Assembly: GCA_905221605.1 (NCBI GenBank) | Contig: CAJNDS010002157.1 | Coordinates: forward strand, 257,501-321,500 | DNA: 64,000 nt | Reading direction: 5' to 3' | DNA from: Symbiodinium natans | Taxonomy: Eukaryota > Sar > Dinophyceae > Suessiales > Symbiodiniaceae | Made by a program: the position numbers and the translations under genes | Part shown: piece by piece, positions 1 through 10,959 of the stretch | How the letters are laid out: every line of letters begins with the position of its first letter | Numbering within the stretch: position 1 is the first letter of the stretch | Notes under the pieces: generated by a model | Database searches by the model: none | What the model saw: the letters and a program-made list of their open reading frames with translations, nothing else | Told to the model about the DNA's origin: nothing

Positions 1-214
1 TCCCAGTAAGCTTAAACCCTCCCAGTAGCCTTGCCAGTCAACGGAACCCCTCCATTTCTCCAAAACCTTCGAAAGCCCTAATTCTGTTGAAGGGCCACCC
101 CCGCGACCTTTTCACGGCCTAATTTTGGTCAAGGGGGGGTCGTGCCATTTTCAAAGCAATTTAGTATTCGGAGACCCCCCTTGGTCAAAACTCTGACCCC
201 CCCTTCAAGGGGAA
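1..214. other. unique sequence, nothing recognised
   Basis: No gene, RNA or complete repeat is recognisable here. C-rich and G-rich patches lead into the 32-bp minisatellite. Confidence 0.5.
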
Positions 215-740
215 AGTTTGGCTTCTCCCGGACCATTTCTGAGCCTTTTTGGGCTTCGGACCAGTCAGACAAATTCTGAGCCTTTTTTTTGCTTCTCCCG
301 AACCATTTCTGAGCTTTTTTGAGCCTTTCCCGGAACACTTCTGGGCCTCAGTTTCCGAGAGCCTTTTTTTGGCTCCTTCTGGACAGTTTCTGCGCCTCCT
401 CCCGGACAGTTTCCTTTTTGGGGCTCCTCCCGGGGCCCCGGACAGTTTCTGAGCCTTTTTGGGGCTCCTCCCGGACAGTTTCTGAGCCTTTTTGGCATTT
501 TTGGGCTCCCGGACAGTTTCTGAACCTTTTAGGGCTCCTCCCGGACAGTTTCTGAGCCTTTTTGGGCTCCTCCCGGACAGTTTCTGAGCCTTTTTGGGCT
601 CCTCCCGGACAGTTTCTGAGCCTTTTTGGGCTTCTCCCGCACAGTTTCTGAGCCTTTTGGGGTTCCTCCCGGACAGTTTCTGCACCTTTTTATTTCTGAG
701 TTTCTTTGGGCTTCTCCCAGACCATTTCTGAGCCTTTACC
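215..740. repeat. 32-bp minisatellite, about 16 degenerate copies
   Basis: The core CCCGGACAGTTTCTGAGCC recurs, and the best copies (starting near 541 and 573) are exactly 32 bp apart. The outer copies are more diverged (GGACCATTTCTGAG). Because 32 is not a multiple of three, each copy shifts the reading frame. The long open stretches seen here on both strands are therefore a by-product of low stop-codon content and not evidence of a repeat protein. Confidence 0.85.
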
Positions 741-1080
741 TCGGAAAATTCTGACTATGTTGCGCAATTCGAAAAAACCCGCTCGACAATCCGACATAGA
801 GAAAAAAGAAAACAATGAGAAGGCCCTCCCGCCGAAGACTCCCCCAACGCAAAACCTAATTTTTTTGGCTGCAGTTCCTGAACACAAGCTTCTGGGCATG
901 TTTTTCATAAGGCCTCATTTCATAACCACACTTTCGCCATGTAGCTAATCCGACGCAGAAAAATGTTGAATGGTTGGCTGGTTTTGGCTGGCTCCGGCTT
1001 GGTTTTGCCGTGAGTTGTGATTGGGTGGCCTTGGGGTGGGCATGTCTTCAAACTATCGCGTCCAGCTGACCGGTGCTACA
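741..1080. other. unique spacer, nothing recognised
   Basis: No convincing coding, RNA or repeat signal. It separates the minisatellite from the first telomere-heptamer array. Confidence 0.4.
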
Positions 1081-1154
1081 CCCTAAACCCTAAACCCTAA
1101 ACCCTAAACCCTAAACCCTAACCCTAAACCCTAAACCCTAAACCCTAAACCCCA
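1081..1154 (-). repeat. telomere-type array (CCCTAAA)n
   Basis: About ten near-perfect CCCTAAA units, the complement of TTTAGGG. This is the first of more than 100 interstitial heptamer tracts. A second tract in the opposite orientation follows at 1,235-1,345, including TTCAGGG variants. Confidence 0.95.
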
Positions 1155-1726
1155 CCGTCTGGACGCCCAGTGGGCTCCACAGCAGTGCCAGCGCCCTCAG
1201 CCAGCCCAGGCTGTCCTGAAGGGGTGCGAGCAGGTTTAGGGTTTAGGGTTTAGGGCTTAGGGTTTAAGGGTTTAGGGTTGGGGTTCAGGGTTCAGGATTC
1301 AGGGTTCAGGGTTCAGGGTTCAGGGTTCGGGGTTTAGGGTTTAGGGCTTAGGCTGAAGGGGAGGGGAAGGAAGCGATCTGGAAGAAGTTTGGAGGCTTAT
1401 CAGTTGCCGGTCCTTTGTACTAAGAGAAACGAATCAGTTTAATTCCCTCCCTGATGACCCCCCCCCCTCAATGTAAGAATGCAAGAACGCTAGAACCCAA
1501 AACCCTTTTGAACCCTAAGCCCCAAACCCCAAACCCCAAACCCCAAACCCCAAACCCTAAACCCTAAACGCGAACAACAAACAAGAGATCCAGTCGTTCC
1601 CTATAGCTGTTGCTTTGTCTTAATTAATCCCAACCGCAGCAACACACAACAGTCCTGACGTCTCATCGGCCACCTGGTCTTCCTTGAGGAATCTTACCCG
1701 CTCTCCTGAGCCCAACCAAGGTTGCG

Positions 1727-1866
1727 GGTTTAGGGTTTAGGATTAGGGTTTAGGGTTTAGGGTTTAGGGTTTAGGGTTTAGGGTTTAGGGTTTAGGGTTT
1801 AGGGTTTAGGGTTTAGGGTTTAGGGTTTAGGGTTTAGGGTTTAGGGCTAGGGTTTAGTGTGTAGGG
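1727..1866 (+). repeat. telomere-type array (TTTAGGG)n
   Basis: About 19 nearly perfect TTTAGGG units. The array is followed by TTTGCAG and a short open island ending in GTGAGG, a possible acceptor/exon/donor arrangement of very low individual weight. Confidence 0.95.
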
Positions 1867-2673
1867 CTCGGTTTGCAGTTCCGAACTGCTACGAGGGCTT
1901 CTAGACCCTGCCAGTTGGGTGAGGTGCGAGTCATGCCGCATGGGCCATGAAACAAAGAATGGGGCGACAAACAAGGAAGCTCAAGTCATAAAACAGCAAC
2001 CCTTAAACCCTAAACCCGAAACTCTAAACCGTCAACCCTAAGCAAATCAGCAGCTCTGTTGGCACGCGTCTTCGGGTATCTTCGCGGTTGAAAATGCTGG
2101 GTGTGAGCAAAATTTCAGCATGCAAGACCCAGCTCAGTTGTTGATTTACCTTCTTTGCTTTCTGATTTGAGATACCGTGTTTTCTGACTATGTGCGTCTG
2201 GTCCTACGTTTCCTGAGTGCGCGCTTCTTAACATCAAAGCACCACAATCAGCGGCTAGGCCTTCAATTTGTGGAGTCGGAAATGAAACACAACCATTTTT
2301 CACTAAGCCCCCGAAACTCGAAACTCATATCCAAGCACCCTAAGCCTAAAACTCTCAAAAACCCTAAACCCTAAACCCTAAACCCTAAACCCTAAACCCT
2401 AAACCCTGAACCCTGAACCCTGAACCCTGAACCCAAAACCTGAACCCTACACCGATGCAGCGAGAAGGAACCTGTAGTCACCAGTTGCACGTGGTCGTAG
2501 GACTTCGCTTCACGCCGCTGGCTCGTAGTGTCAGAGTGTGGGGTTCAGGGCTTCGGGCTTTTAGTAGCCCTAAAACCCTAAACCCTAAACCCTAAACCCT
2601 GAGCCCCAAACCCTAAATCCTAAACCCTAAACCCTAAACCCTGAGCCCTAGACTGCCACCAAAATTTTGACAG

Positions 2674-2770
2674 GCGGCTGAGGATGTTCAGCTCCCGGCA
2701 TTGCTGGCGCAAGTGGCGGTTCCTTACGTCCGATCCAAACTCGGAACCGACCACAGATCGGCGCAACTAT
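2674..2770 (+). other. exon-like island
   Basis: This 97-bp stretch is open for 32 codons in the frame beginning GCG GCT GAG GAT and encodes a mixed hydrophobic/polar peptide starting AAEDVQLPALLAQVAVPYV. It is preceded by TTTTGACAG, an acceptable 3' splice site, and followed by GTGAG, an acceptable 5' splice site that runs straight into TTTAGGG units. No family is recognised. An open stretch of 32 codons is common by chance, so the call rests on the combination of splice-like borders and composition. It could be an exon, a degraded exon or coincidence. Confidence 0.3.
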
Positions 2771-2948
2771 GTGAGTTTAGGGTTTAGGGTTTAGGGTTTG
2801 CTGTGATAGGGCGTAGATGCTGTGAAGGTTAGGTTTTGGAAAAAGCTCAAAAGCTTCGTGAGGCGCGAAGAGCAGCTTTGGCCCGATTGTGGAAGGCCAT
2901 CTAACATTTTTCTCCCACCCCCCGCCGTCCGAGGCGGCAAAGCCACCC

Positions 2949-3004
2949 AAACCTATTCCTTTTAGGGTTTAGGCCTAAACCTATTCCTTTTAGGGTTTAG
3001 GCCT
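2949..3004. repeat. tandem duplication of a 28-bp unit including heptamers
   Basis: Two exact 28-bp copies, each AAACCTATTCC + TTTTAGGGTTTAGG + CCT, start at 2,949 and 2,977. Unique sequence and heptamer were copied together, so the event is later than the array. Confidence 0.9.
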
Positions 3005-3475
3005 AAACTCAAGGCAACAGTCCACTTCTAAAAACTTATCGGTTTCATGAATTCGGGGTTGGGTCCGAGAGTCAAAGGTTTCAAGGAGATTCAGGCAGAG
3101 AAGCAAACCAGAGGAGGTTTCAGGGTCGAGGGGGCAGGGGGGGCCAGGGGGGGTCAGGCCAGGGCGCCAAAAGGCGTGGGTCAGGGGGGTGAGGGGGAGG
3201 TTAGGGGCAGGCCAGGCCAGGGTAGTAGGGTTCCCGAGGAGAACGTGTTCCGGTACCAGGCCCATCGTGGGCGCTACCGACCCCCATGCTGTGGGAGGCG
3301 GGCGAGCGACCTGGGTCGGCGCAAGCGCCCCCCAACGTAGGGTGGCGGCCTAGGCCCTGAGTTTAGGGTTTAGGGTTTAGGGAACAGGGCAGCAGTTTTG
3401 CGCTGGAGGACGTGGAGGGCCGCGCCAAGAAGAGAGAACCCTGCAGGGTCTAGGGGCTTTAGGGATGAGGATGGT

Positions 3476-3640
3476 TTGGGGTTTCGGGTTTGGGGTTTGG
3501 GGTTTGGGGTTCGGGGTTTGGGGTTTGGGGTTTGGGGTTCGGGGTTTGGGGTTTGGGTTTGGGGTTTGGGGTATGGGGTTTGTGGTTTGGGGTTTGGGGT
3601 ATGGGGTTTAGGGTTTAGGGTTTAGGCTTTAGGGTTTTAG
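3476..3640 (+). repeat. variant heptamer array (TTTGGGG)n
   Basis: The tract is dominated by TTTGGGG with occasional TTCGGGG and GTATGGGG, grading into TTTAGGG at the right end. The variant is homogenised locally, unlike the neighbouring TTTAGGG tracts. Confidence 0.9.
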
Positions 3641-5929
3641 GGTTTAGGGTTTTAGGGTTGAGGGAAAAAGGGTTTAGCTAGATTTTCGGGCTTGTCATCT
3701 GACCGAAACGAATCCATAAGGACTGGGAACTGGCGGACGGATGCGTTCCAGGTGCCCCCCCTGTAACCTTTTCGTTGCAACTTGCATGACCCTACCCTAA
3801 ACCCTAAACCCTGGCACTGTAGTTCGAAGAAGAAACGCTTGGCTTCAGGGTTTAAGGTTTGCAGGGTTTTTTGCCGCCCGCCTAGCTGCACTGTATGTTT
3901 GAGGTTTTAGGGTTTGAGGGTTTAACCCTAAACCCTAAACTCTTAGTCCAGGTAAGTGCTATGCTCATGTACTGTGCAGGAAAGGCGCTTCCACTTCTCC
4001 TGGATCTGCTGACCTCAAGAAGATGCCAAGAAATCTCATGTCATCCCTGAAGCAGCTTGCCCTAAAACCTCAAAACTCACCTAAAACTCTGCCCTAGACC
4101 TTGACTCTGAAGCAACTGATGCCGGATATTCAGGGTTTAGGGTTTAGGGTTTAGGGTTTAGGCTTTAGGGTTTAGGGAGGGGACCGGGGGATGAGCAAAG
4201 CAGTCCATGGCAGGCTTGCAATCCCGGAGATGGCGGCGTGAGAGTCGGAACAACCCTAAACCCTAAACCCTAAACCCTAAACCCTAAACCCTAAACCCTA
4301 AACCCTAAACCCTAAACCCTAAACCCTAAACCCTCTAACCGCCCCATCCTTCTAGAGAACCTCAGTGAGCCCTGTTAGGAAGGCGATGGAAAACACATAA
4401 AGCCATGAAAGGCCCTACCATCCCCAAACTTCCTCTTGGCAGAATCCTCCAGAACCCTCAGCCACTGCACCCTAAGCCCTAAGCCCTAAGCCCTAAACCC
4501 CCCTGCCCAAACCCTAGCCCTAAACCCTAAACCCTAAACCCTAGCCCTAAACCCTAAACCCTAAACCCTAAACGCCATAGAGCCCAGAGCCGAGATCTTT
4601 CACAAAGAGCCAGAGGGATGGGATCCCAAAGGTCCCGGATTCCTCCGGAGATTCAGGGCTTAGGGTTTGGGGTTTAGGGCTAGGGTTTAGGGTCTAGGGT
4701 CTAGGGTCTGGGGTTTAGGGTTTAGGGTTTAGGGTTTAGGGTTTAGGGTTCAGGGTTTAGGACGCAGGGTTTGGGGTTTAGGGTTTAGGGCAAAACATGC
4801 TGTGGAGAGGCAAAAAGGGCATCTTCTAGCTGGCTTGGGCTCGTCTGCGCTCCAAGAACTGCATACACCGGGAGGGAGGCCTAAACCCCAAACCCTAAAC
4901 CCTCAAAACCCAAAACCCAAAACCCTAAACCCCAAACCCTAAACCCTCAAAACCCTAAACCCTAAACCAAGCCCTAAACTTCACGGCCCAAGGAAGGGGC
5001 TCTGCATCGCACTCATGCGCCGCCGTGGTGAGAGGCCGGCGCGTCGCGCTGTTAGGGCCTCCTCCGCAGAAGGTTTGGGAGTTTAGGGCTTATGGTTTGG
5101 GGTTTAGGGTTTAGGGCTAGGGTTTAGGGTTTACGGTTTAGGGTTTAGGGTTTAGGGTTTAGGGTTTAGGGTTTAGGGTTTGGGGTTTGGGGTTTGGGGT
5201 TAGGGTTTAGGGCGTCTCGCCGCGCAGCGGCAGTAAGTGCCATGTGTAAATGGCGCCCCTACACACCCAGGAGGTGTGGGGGGGGGGGGGGGGCGGCATG
5301 TCACACAAAGGCATCTGTTGTCAAGGAAATCCAACAATTTCATTGGTGCTGGGTTCTTTCTCCCCACCCGCTGTGAGCTTTCACAGGCCACCACCCAAAC
5401 CACTGCCTTCTAGGGTTTAGGGCTGTCGCCCTCAATTCCCACCATTGCTTTCCCTACAAAGGTGTGGTGAAGGTAGCGGGGCGGGGTCAGGTAAGGGGGA
5501 ACACAGGAGGGCAGAGTGGGCCAGAGGGAGTCAGGTCAGGAACGGGGCTAGGGCATCAATAGGGAAAGGGACCCTGCATTTCAGGATTTTCGGGTCAGGG
5601 TCCAGGGGGCCTCCAGAGGGGGGCCCAAGGGCTCTCTATTCGACCATTCTCCAATATCCAGTAAAGGAGTCCGGGCATCTTCTGGTACGGCCTAAGCAGG
5701 CCGGTTGGGAATTTAGGGTTTGGGGTTTGGGATGTAGGGTTTAGGGTTTGGGGTTTGGGTTTTAGCGGTTTAGGGCACGGGCCCAAAAGCAACCATGCAA
5801 TTGGGGATCTTGGTAGAGGCTTTGAGGGTTTAGGGATTGAAGTTTCGGGCTTCCACGCCCACGGTCCTCCCCATACCCTTAGCAAATCTTGAGCCCTGAA
5901 CCCGGAACCCTTTTTTGGCATCAACCTTT

Positions 5930-6065
5930 CCTAAACCCCTAAACCCCTAAACCCCTAAACCCCTAAACCCCTAAACCCCTAAACCCCTAAACCCTAAACG
6001 CTAAACCCTAAACCCCAAACCCTAAACCCTAACCCTAAACCCTCAACCCTACACCCTAAACCCCG
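5930..6065 (-). repeat. array of 8-mer CCCCTAAA grading into CCCTAAA
   Basis: About seven CCCCTAAA 8-mers are followed by ordinary CCCTAAA heptamers with single-base variants. The change of unit length inside one tract suggests local slippage or gene-conversion-like turnover. Confidence 0.9.
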
Positions 6066-6451
6066 AACCAAAGCAACGGCAGCGGGCCCTCAGCGGCCCC
6101 AGTTCACTCCCCAGGTCGGCGATGCGTCCTCGGAAGGTCCGGCAGGGTCGTTGCATTGAGTTGTGGTTTGAGGTTTAGGGTTTAGGGTGTAGGGTTTAGG
6201 GTGTAGGGTTTAGGGGAAAAATATTTCGGGTTTCAAATTTCGGGTTTTTAGGGTTTAGGGTTTCGGGTCAGGGTGCCCCTTTTGAACCTAGACGCTGCTC
6301 GAGATGAAGGGTTTAGGGTTTGGACTCTCGGGTATTAGGGCTGAGGGTTTAGGGTTTACCCAAACCCCACGAAACCGACATGGGTTGCTTTATCCTGGCT
6401 CCTCTCACTGCGAGCACCTATGGCGTTGGGCTGTTTTTGGAACCTCAATTT

Positions 6452-6838
6452 TACTAGGGTTTAGGGTTTAGGGTTTACGGCTAGGGTTTAGGGTTTAGGG
6501 TTTAGGGCTTAGGGTTTAGGGTTTAGGGTTTAGGGTTTAGGGTTTAGGGTTTAGGGTTTAGGGTTTAGGGTTTAGGGTTTAGGGTTTAGGGGTTAGGGGT
6601 TAGGGTTTAGGGTTTAGGGTTTAGGGGGTTTAGGGTTTAGGGTTTAGGGTTAGGGTTTAGTTTTTTTTTTTTTAAGGGTTTAGTTTAGGTTTAGGGTTTA
6701 GGTTTAGGGTTAGGGTTAGGGTTAGGGTTTAGGGTTTAGGGTTTAGGGTTTAGGGGGTTTAGGGTTTTAGGGTTTAGGGTTTAGGGTTTGGGGTTTAGGG
6801 TTTAGGGTTTAGGGTTTAGGGTTTAGGGCTTGAGGTTT
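6452..6838 (+). repeat. longest telomere-type array in the window
   Basis: Nearly 390 bp of TTTAGGG units with a few TTAGGG, GGGGTTTAG and GGTTAGG irregularities, interrupted once by a T-run at 6,660-6,672. It is internal, not at a sequence end, and lies amid tracts of the opposite orientation. Confidence 0.95.
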
Positions 6839-7755
6839 AGTGCTGCCCCGCCTCCCTCCCCCCCCCCGGCCTCCCTCCAAACCCTAAACCCTAAACCCGA
6901 AACCCTGGCCCCCTATGCAAAGTTGCTCTTGGAAGACCTGGAACCATGTTGCAGGAAGGCTTGGGCATCAAAACCTTCTTCTGAGTTGGCTACTCTTGTA
7001 CTGGAGCTCAGACTTAGAATGCCAAAACAGAAACGCCAAACACTGGGCTTCCAAAAAATTTGGGCTTCGCCGCTCACACTCACGCGCCTTCATAAGTTAG
7101 GGTTTAGGGTTTTAGGGATCTTTAGGGTTTATAACCCTAAACCCTAAACCCTAAACCCCACACCCTAAACCCTAAACCCCACACCCTAAACCCTAAACCC
7201 TAGGGCTTTCGACTCTCACTCTTGCACAAGGCAGGCACCGCTTCGGCCTTTCCCCGTTTGGGACTAGTTAGACATGCCAACCGGAAAGCACCCTAAACCC
7301 TAAACCCTAAACCCTAAACCCTAAACCCTAAACCCTAAACCCTAAACCCTAAACCACACGTGTCTAACAGCCTCGGTAGCAAAAACAGTACTAACCGAGC
7401 ACCGCCATCAGAAGTCAGACGACGCTGCCCATTTCAGACAAAAAAACCCGAACCTTCGACGAAATCCTTGCACCAGCCTCCATCATCAGGAACCGTGTTT
7501 CTGCTCACGACCCTCCCCCTCAGCCCTAAAGAAAGGCCTGAATAATTGGCATAGGGCGGCTTTGGAGGCTACAAAAGTATAATTGCACAGGGACCATAAG
7601 GGAATACCATTCGTATTCATTTCTACCCCTACATTAGTGAGAAGGGCTGAGGGTTCACCACTTAAGGTCCTTCTTTTTCCTTCCTGCGAGCTCGACTCCA
7701 ATCAATCGGTATGAATCTCGCAATACAGCATAGGCTGTCCCCGCAATGGGTGTTG

Positions 7756-7914
7756 ATTGGGGACGTGCCCCCTAATACAAACAGTCCTTGATAGCGATTA
7801 CAGTAGGGGGGGGGGTACGATAAGCCTTGTTAACTTGTTAACCCTAAACCCTAAACCCTAAACCCTAAACCCTAAACCCTAAAACCCTGTTAGCATAAGG
7901 GGGAAGCATCCCAA
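7756..7914. mobile_element. palindromic MITE-like element, family P1, with array in its loop
   Basis: The left arm (GGGGACGTGCCCCCTAATAC...AACAGTCCTT) and right arm (GTTAGCATAAGGGGGAAGCATCCC) are imperfect inverted complements and match the P1 elements at 17,330, 24,632, 30,103, 31,108 and 60,352. A CCCTAAA tract (7,840-7,886) occupies the centre, a position that is single-copy sequence in the array-free family members. No coding capacity, as expected for a non-autonomous element. Confidence 0.7.
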
Positions 7915-8691
7915 GGTGTCGATCTACTGCGGCACAGGAGAACTGCACGCCATGGATTCCGGCTCACGCCACCGAGGCGTAGTGCGGTGCTTCGAGGGTT
8001 TAAAGTTTAGGGTTTAGGGTTTAGGGGTTTAGGGGTTTAGGGGTTTTCGGTGTAGGTATTGAAGGCTTCGGGAAGCCTGTCCAAGCTCCGAACCCTAAAC
8101 CCGAATATCAACCCTCGACCATCAGAAGTACCACCGCAAGCAGTACAGACCCAAACTCCTAATGTATGAACATGAAACCTCCAACCGCCCACAGAAAAAG
8201 CCTCAACAAAAAGTCTTCAAAACCCCGTAGACCTCCTGGAAAAGCAAATCAGTCCTACCATCAACCCCAAACCCTTATCCCTGACCCCGAAACCCCACGA
8301 TCTCCGATGGCAGAGGCCTGTTGAAAAGCAAGCCCTTCCCTGATCCCGCAGCCCTAAACCCTGTAAGCCCTAAACCCGCCACCCTCAACTAAAAGCCCTA
8401 AAGGCCCTAAACCCAAACCCTGAACCCTAAACCCTGTAGGTGACGGGTTTCTATAACCCTAAACCCGAAATACCAATACACGGAGTTCATTTCTTTTTGC
8501 GGGGGGGGGGGGGGGCGAGGAAACTGCCCACCAGAAATGAGCATACGTTTGGGAAGTAGGTTGCTACGGCTTCTCCACTCATCTAGTGACCTGTAACCAA
8601 AATGGGCATCTAATGCAGAAGCGAATGGAAATGGGGCGATGTTGGAAGTTTGTTGCGCCCTTCTACTCTCAGGGAATAGTACTGATGTGGT

Positions 8692-8788
8692 GAGTTCTCT
8701 AAATTAAGCTCCTTTTTGGGGTACCCTACATGAAAGGGGCCGCGTTATAATCAGAGCCCCAAAAGGGACCATATTCTAGAGAAATTAC
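8692..8788. mobile_element. MITE-like element, family P4
   Basis: The arms GAGTTCTCTAAATT and TCTAGAGAAATTAC, with internal complementary CTCCTTTTTGGGG / CCCCAAAAGGGACC, form an imperfect palindrome. Similar copies lie at 9,113-9,208, 36,723-36,822 and 38,435-38,532. A TTTAGGG array begins immediately at its right border. Confidence 0.65.
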
Positions 8789-9112
8789 GAGGGTTTAGGG
8801 TTTAGGGTTTAGGGTTTAGGCTTAGTTGAGCTACCCTCTGTCGGTCCGTGGCTGGGGGAAGTTATCTCCCCAATCTCAGACAAAAGTCTTGCAAGCGTTG
8901 CAGGGGTGCCTCGCCACCGGCCATAGCTCCAGAAATCCCATTCTTTCGAAGTGCAGGGTTTAGGTTTTAGGGTTTAGGGTGTGCGAGGACACCTGTGACC
9001 TAATTAAACCCATTATCCTGAACCCTTTAGCATCAGGCGTCTGGAAGTCTGCCAGGAAATCCCCAAACCATCCCAAACCCTAACCCCTTCTAGGATTTGG
9101 GTTCTCGATGGC

Positions 9113-9208
9113 GAGTTCTCCAAATTGGGGTCTCTTTTTTGGGGTACCCTAAATAAGAGGGGCCGCCTTAAGGACCCCCAAACGGACCATATCTTAGAGA
9201 AGTGACCA
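9113..9208. mobile_element. MITE-like element, family P4
   Basis: Arms GAGTTCTCCAAATTGGGG and AGAGAAGTGACC; the body GGGGTACCCTAAATAAGAGGGGCCG is shared with the 8,692 copy. Short, palindromic and non-coding. Confidence 0.65.
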
Positions 9209-9971
9209 TATGGGGACTTCTGCAACTAGGGGTACCCCTTAGATACCCCAAAATACTATATGATCCTCTTGAAGGACGCCCCCCATTTTCGGGAAACCCC
9301 TAAACCCCAAACCCTAAACCCTAAACCCATGGTGTTTCAAAGGGTTGCTGTAGGGCTCATTGGGTCTACTGCGGCGTGGGTGGTTGGACCCTGGAGAGCT
9401 GTAGCCCCAAACCCTATGAACCCTAAAGTGAGAGGGTTTAGGTTTTAGGGTTTATAACGCGAAACAAGCTTTATGGCCTAGGCTTGGGTTTGGGGTTTGC
9501 GGTTTGGGGTTTGGGGTTTGGGGTTTAGGGTTTAGGGTTTAGGGTTTGGGGTTTAGGGTTTAGGGTTTAGGGTTTAGGGTTTAGGGTTTAGGGTTTAGGG
9601 CTTAGGCTTCAGCGTTGAGGGTTGAGGGTTTAGGGTGAACCCTGATCAGTTTACAGCAATGTGAGGCCGAGGGGATTTGAAGGGCTTTGCGGCTGGGAGG
9701 CATCCTGATGACTGAAATACGCAGCAATCGGGCGAAAATGCGCGTAAGAGATATCTTAGATGACGCCGGCACTGGGCTGAGGCACAACTGGGGAACCCTA
9801 AAATACCCCTTATATACCTTTAAAGAATGTAAGGAACCATATTGAGGGACCATGTAACTATGTAAGTTCCCTTAGATACCCTGTATACCCGCCTCAACCC
9901 ATTAAGCCCTGTAAAACCCTAAGCCCTAAACCCTAAACCCTAAACCCTAAACCCTAAACCCTAAACCTCCA

Positions 9972-10097
9972 AAGACCTTCCAGGACATGGTGAACTTGCG
10001 GGCTGCTTGCGGAAAGGTCTTGCTTCCTGCCGGGATCCGCGTGGAGGCTCCCTTCCTTCGTGAGATCCCTCTTGGGGTCATACGGCTATTGCTCTAG
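9972..10097 (+). other. exon-like island
   Basis: One frame is open for 41 codons and ends in TAG at 10,095. The peptide begins KTFQDMVNLRAACGKVLLPA and continues with GIRVEAPFLREI, which looks like ordinary globular protein. CTTCCAG at 9,977-9,983 could be an acceptor and CTTC|GTGAGA at 10,060 a donor. It lies between two CCCTAAA arrays. No family recognised. Chance cannot be excluded at this length. Confidence 0.35.
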
Positions 10098-10449
10098 ACC
10101 CCAGATTAACCCGAAGCCCTAAACCCTAAACCCTAAACCCTAAACCCTAAACCCTAAACCCTAAACCCTAAACCCTAAACCCTCTCTCTCTGAAACGCTA
10201 ACCTTGTTTTTGTTGAGAAGGGTGTATAGCGGAACCCGAAAGCTTGTGATCAAACTGGGGAATGTAGCTACCTCAAGGTCCTAGTGGCATAACTACTGGA
10301 ACTCATACAGAATCCCTAAACCCTCTAAACCCTCTAAACCCTATACACCCTATAAACCCTTTAAACCCTATAAACCCTATAAACCCTACACCCTGAGCCC
10401 TGAACCCTAAACCCTAAACCCTTTGAAACATTGAATGCGTTATCCCTAA

Positions 10450-10550
10450 GGGTCCATGTACTTCATTATTGCATACGTGGGCCCCAAAGTCCCGTTATAT
10501 GAAGGCACTTTCAGGCCCAAGTATTCCCTATTTAGGTGCATGGCCACTTA
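10450..10550. mobile_element. MITE-like element, family P3
   Basis: Arms GGTCCATGTAC and TGCATGGCC, with complementary internal blocks CGTGGGCCCCAAAGTCCC and GGCCCAAGTATTCCCT. The element at 22,611-22,705 is the same sequence in reverse orientation, supporting a dispersed family. Confidence 0.6.
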
Positions 10551-10669
10551 GGGCATTTCAAAGAAGACATTGGCACGAGTCAAAGGCTCATGCCTGTGCA
10601 AAGTGCTCCAGGCCTATACCCTAAACCCTACACCGTGGCTGTGTCGTAGGGTTTCGGTTTCGGGTTTCG

Positions 10670-10755
10670 GGCCCAACCCCCAAACCCCAAACCCCAAACC
10701 CCAAACCCCAAACCCCAAACCCCAAACCCCAAACCCTAAACCCTAAACCCTAAAC
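10670..10755 (-). repeat. variant array (CCCCAAA)n
   Basis: About eight CCCCAAA units followed by CCCTAAA units. A locally homogenised variant of the telomere heptamer. Confidence 0.9.
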
Positions 10756-10959
10756 TCCTGCATGCCATCCTCCCAGGGCCATTGAAATCTCTCCGCCTGC
10801 GCGAGCAAGATGCCCCCACCCGCTTACAGGCGGCGAAGTGAACGAAGCATCCGGACGAAAGGGACCCGGAACCCATATTCTGAATAGGGTTTAGGGTTTA
10901 GGGTTTAGGGTTTAGGGTTTAGGGTTTAGGGTTTAGGGTTTAGGGTTTAGGGCTAGACC

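Larger units (their letters stand above)
1081..10959. other. mosaic of heptamer arrays and 80-300 bp islands
   Basis: Heptamer tracts of both orientations occur every few hundred bases (for example 1,496-1,568, 2,350-2,450, 4,254-4,334, 4,468-4,574, 5,075-5,212, 7,130-7,205, 9,486-9,640, 10,114-10,183). The islands between them have no recognisable complete gene. Some islands are short and open with splice-like borders; others are palindromic elements listed separately. I see no RNA gene in this block. Confidence 0.7.

Noticed and set aside
185-685. 166-codon open frame on the minus strand with repeated LSGRSPKRLRN-type residues
   Set aside because: It lies in the 32-bp minisatellite, several other frames are open too, and the unit length shifts frame each copy, so no constant repeat peptide exists.
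1081-1154. CRISPR-like array of short repeats
   Set aside because: Repeats are contiguous heptamers without regular unique spacers, in eukaryotic sequence with no cas genes.
3047-3340. 97-codon Gly/Arg-rich open frame
   Set aside because: Low-complexity GGGCC-rich sequence with the opposite strand equally open; no domain.
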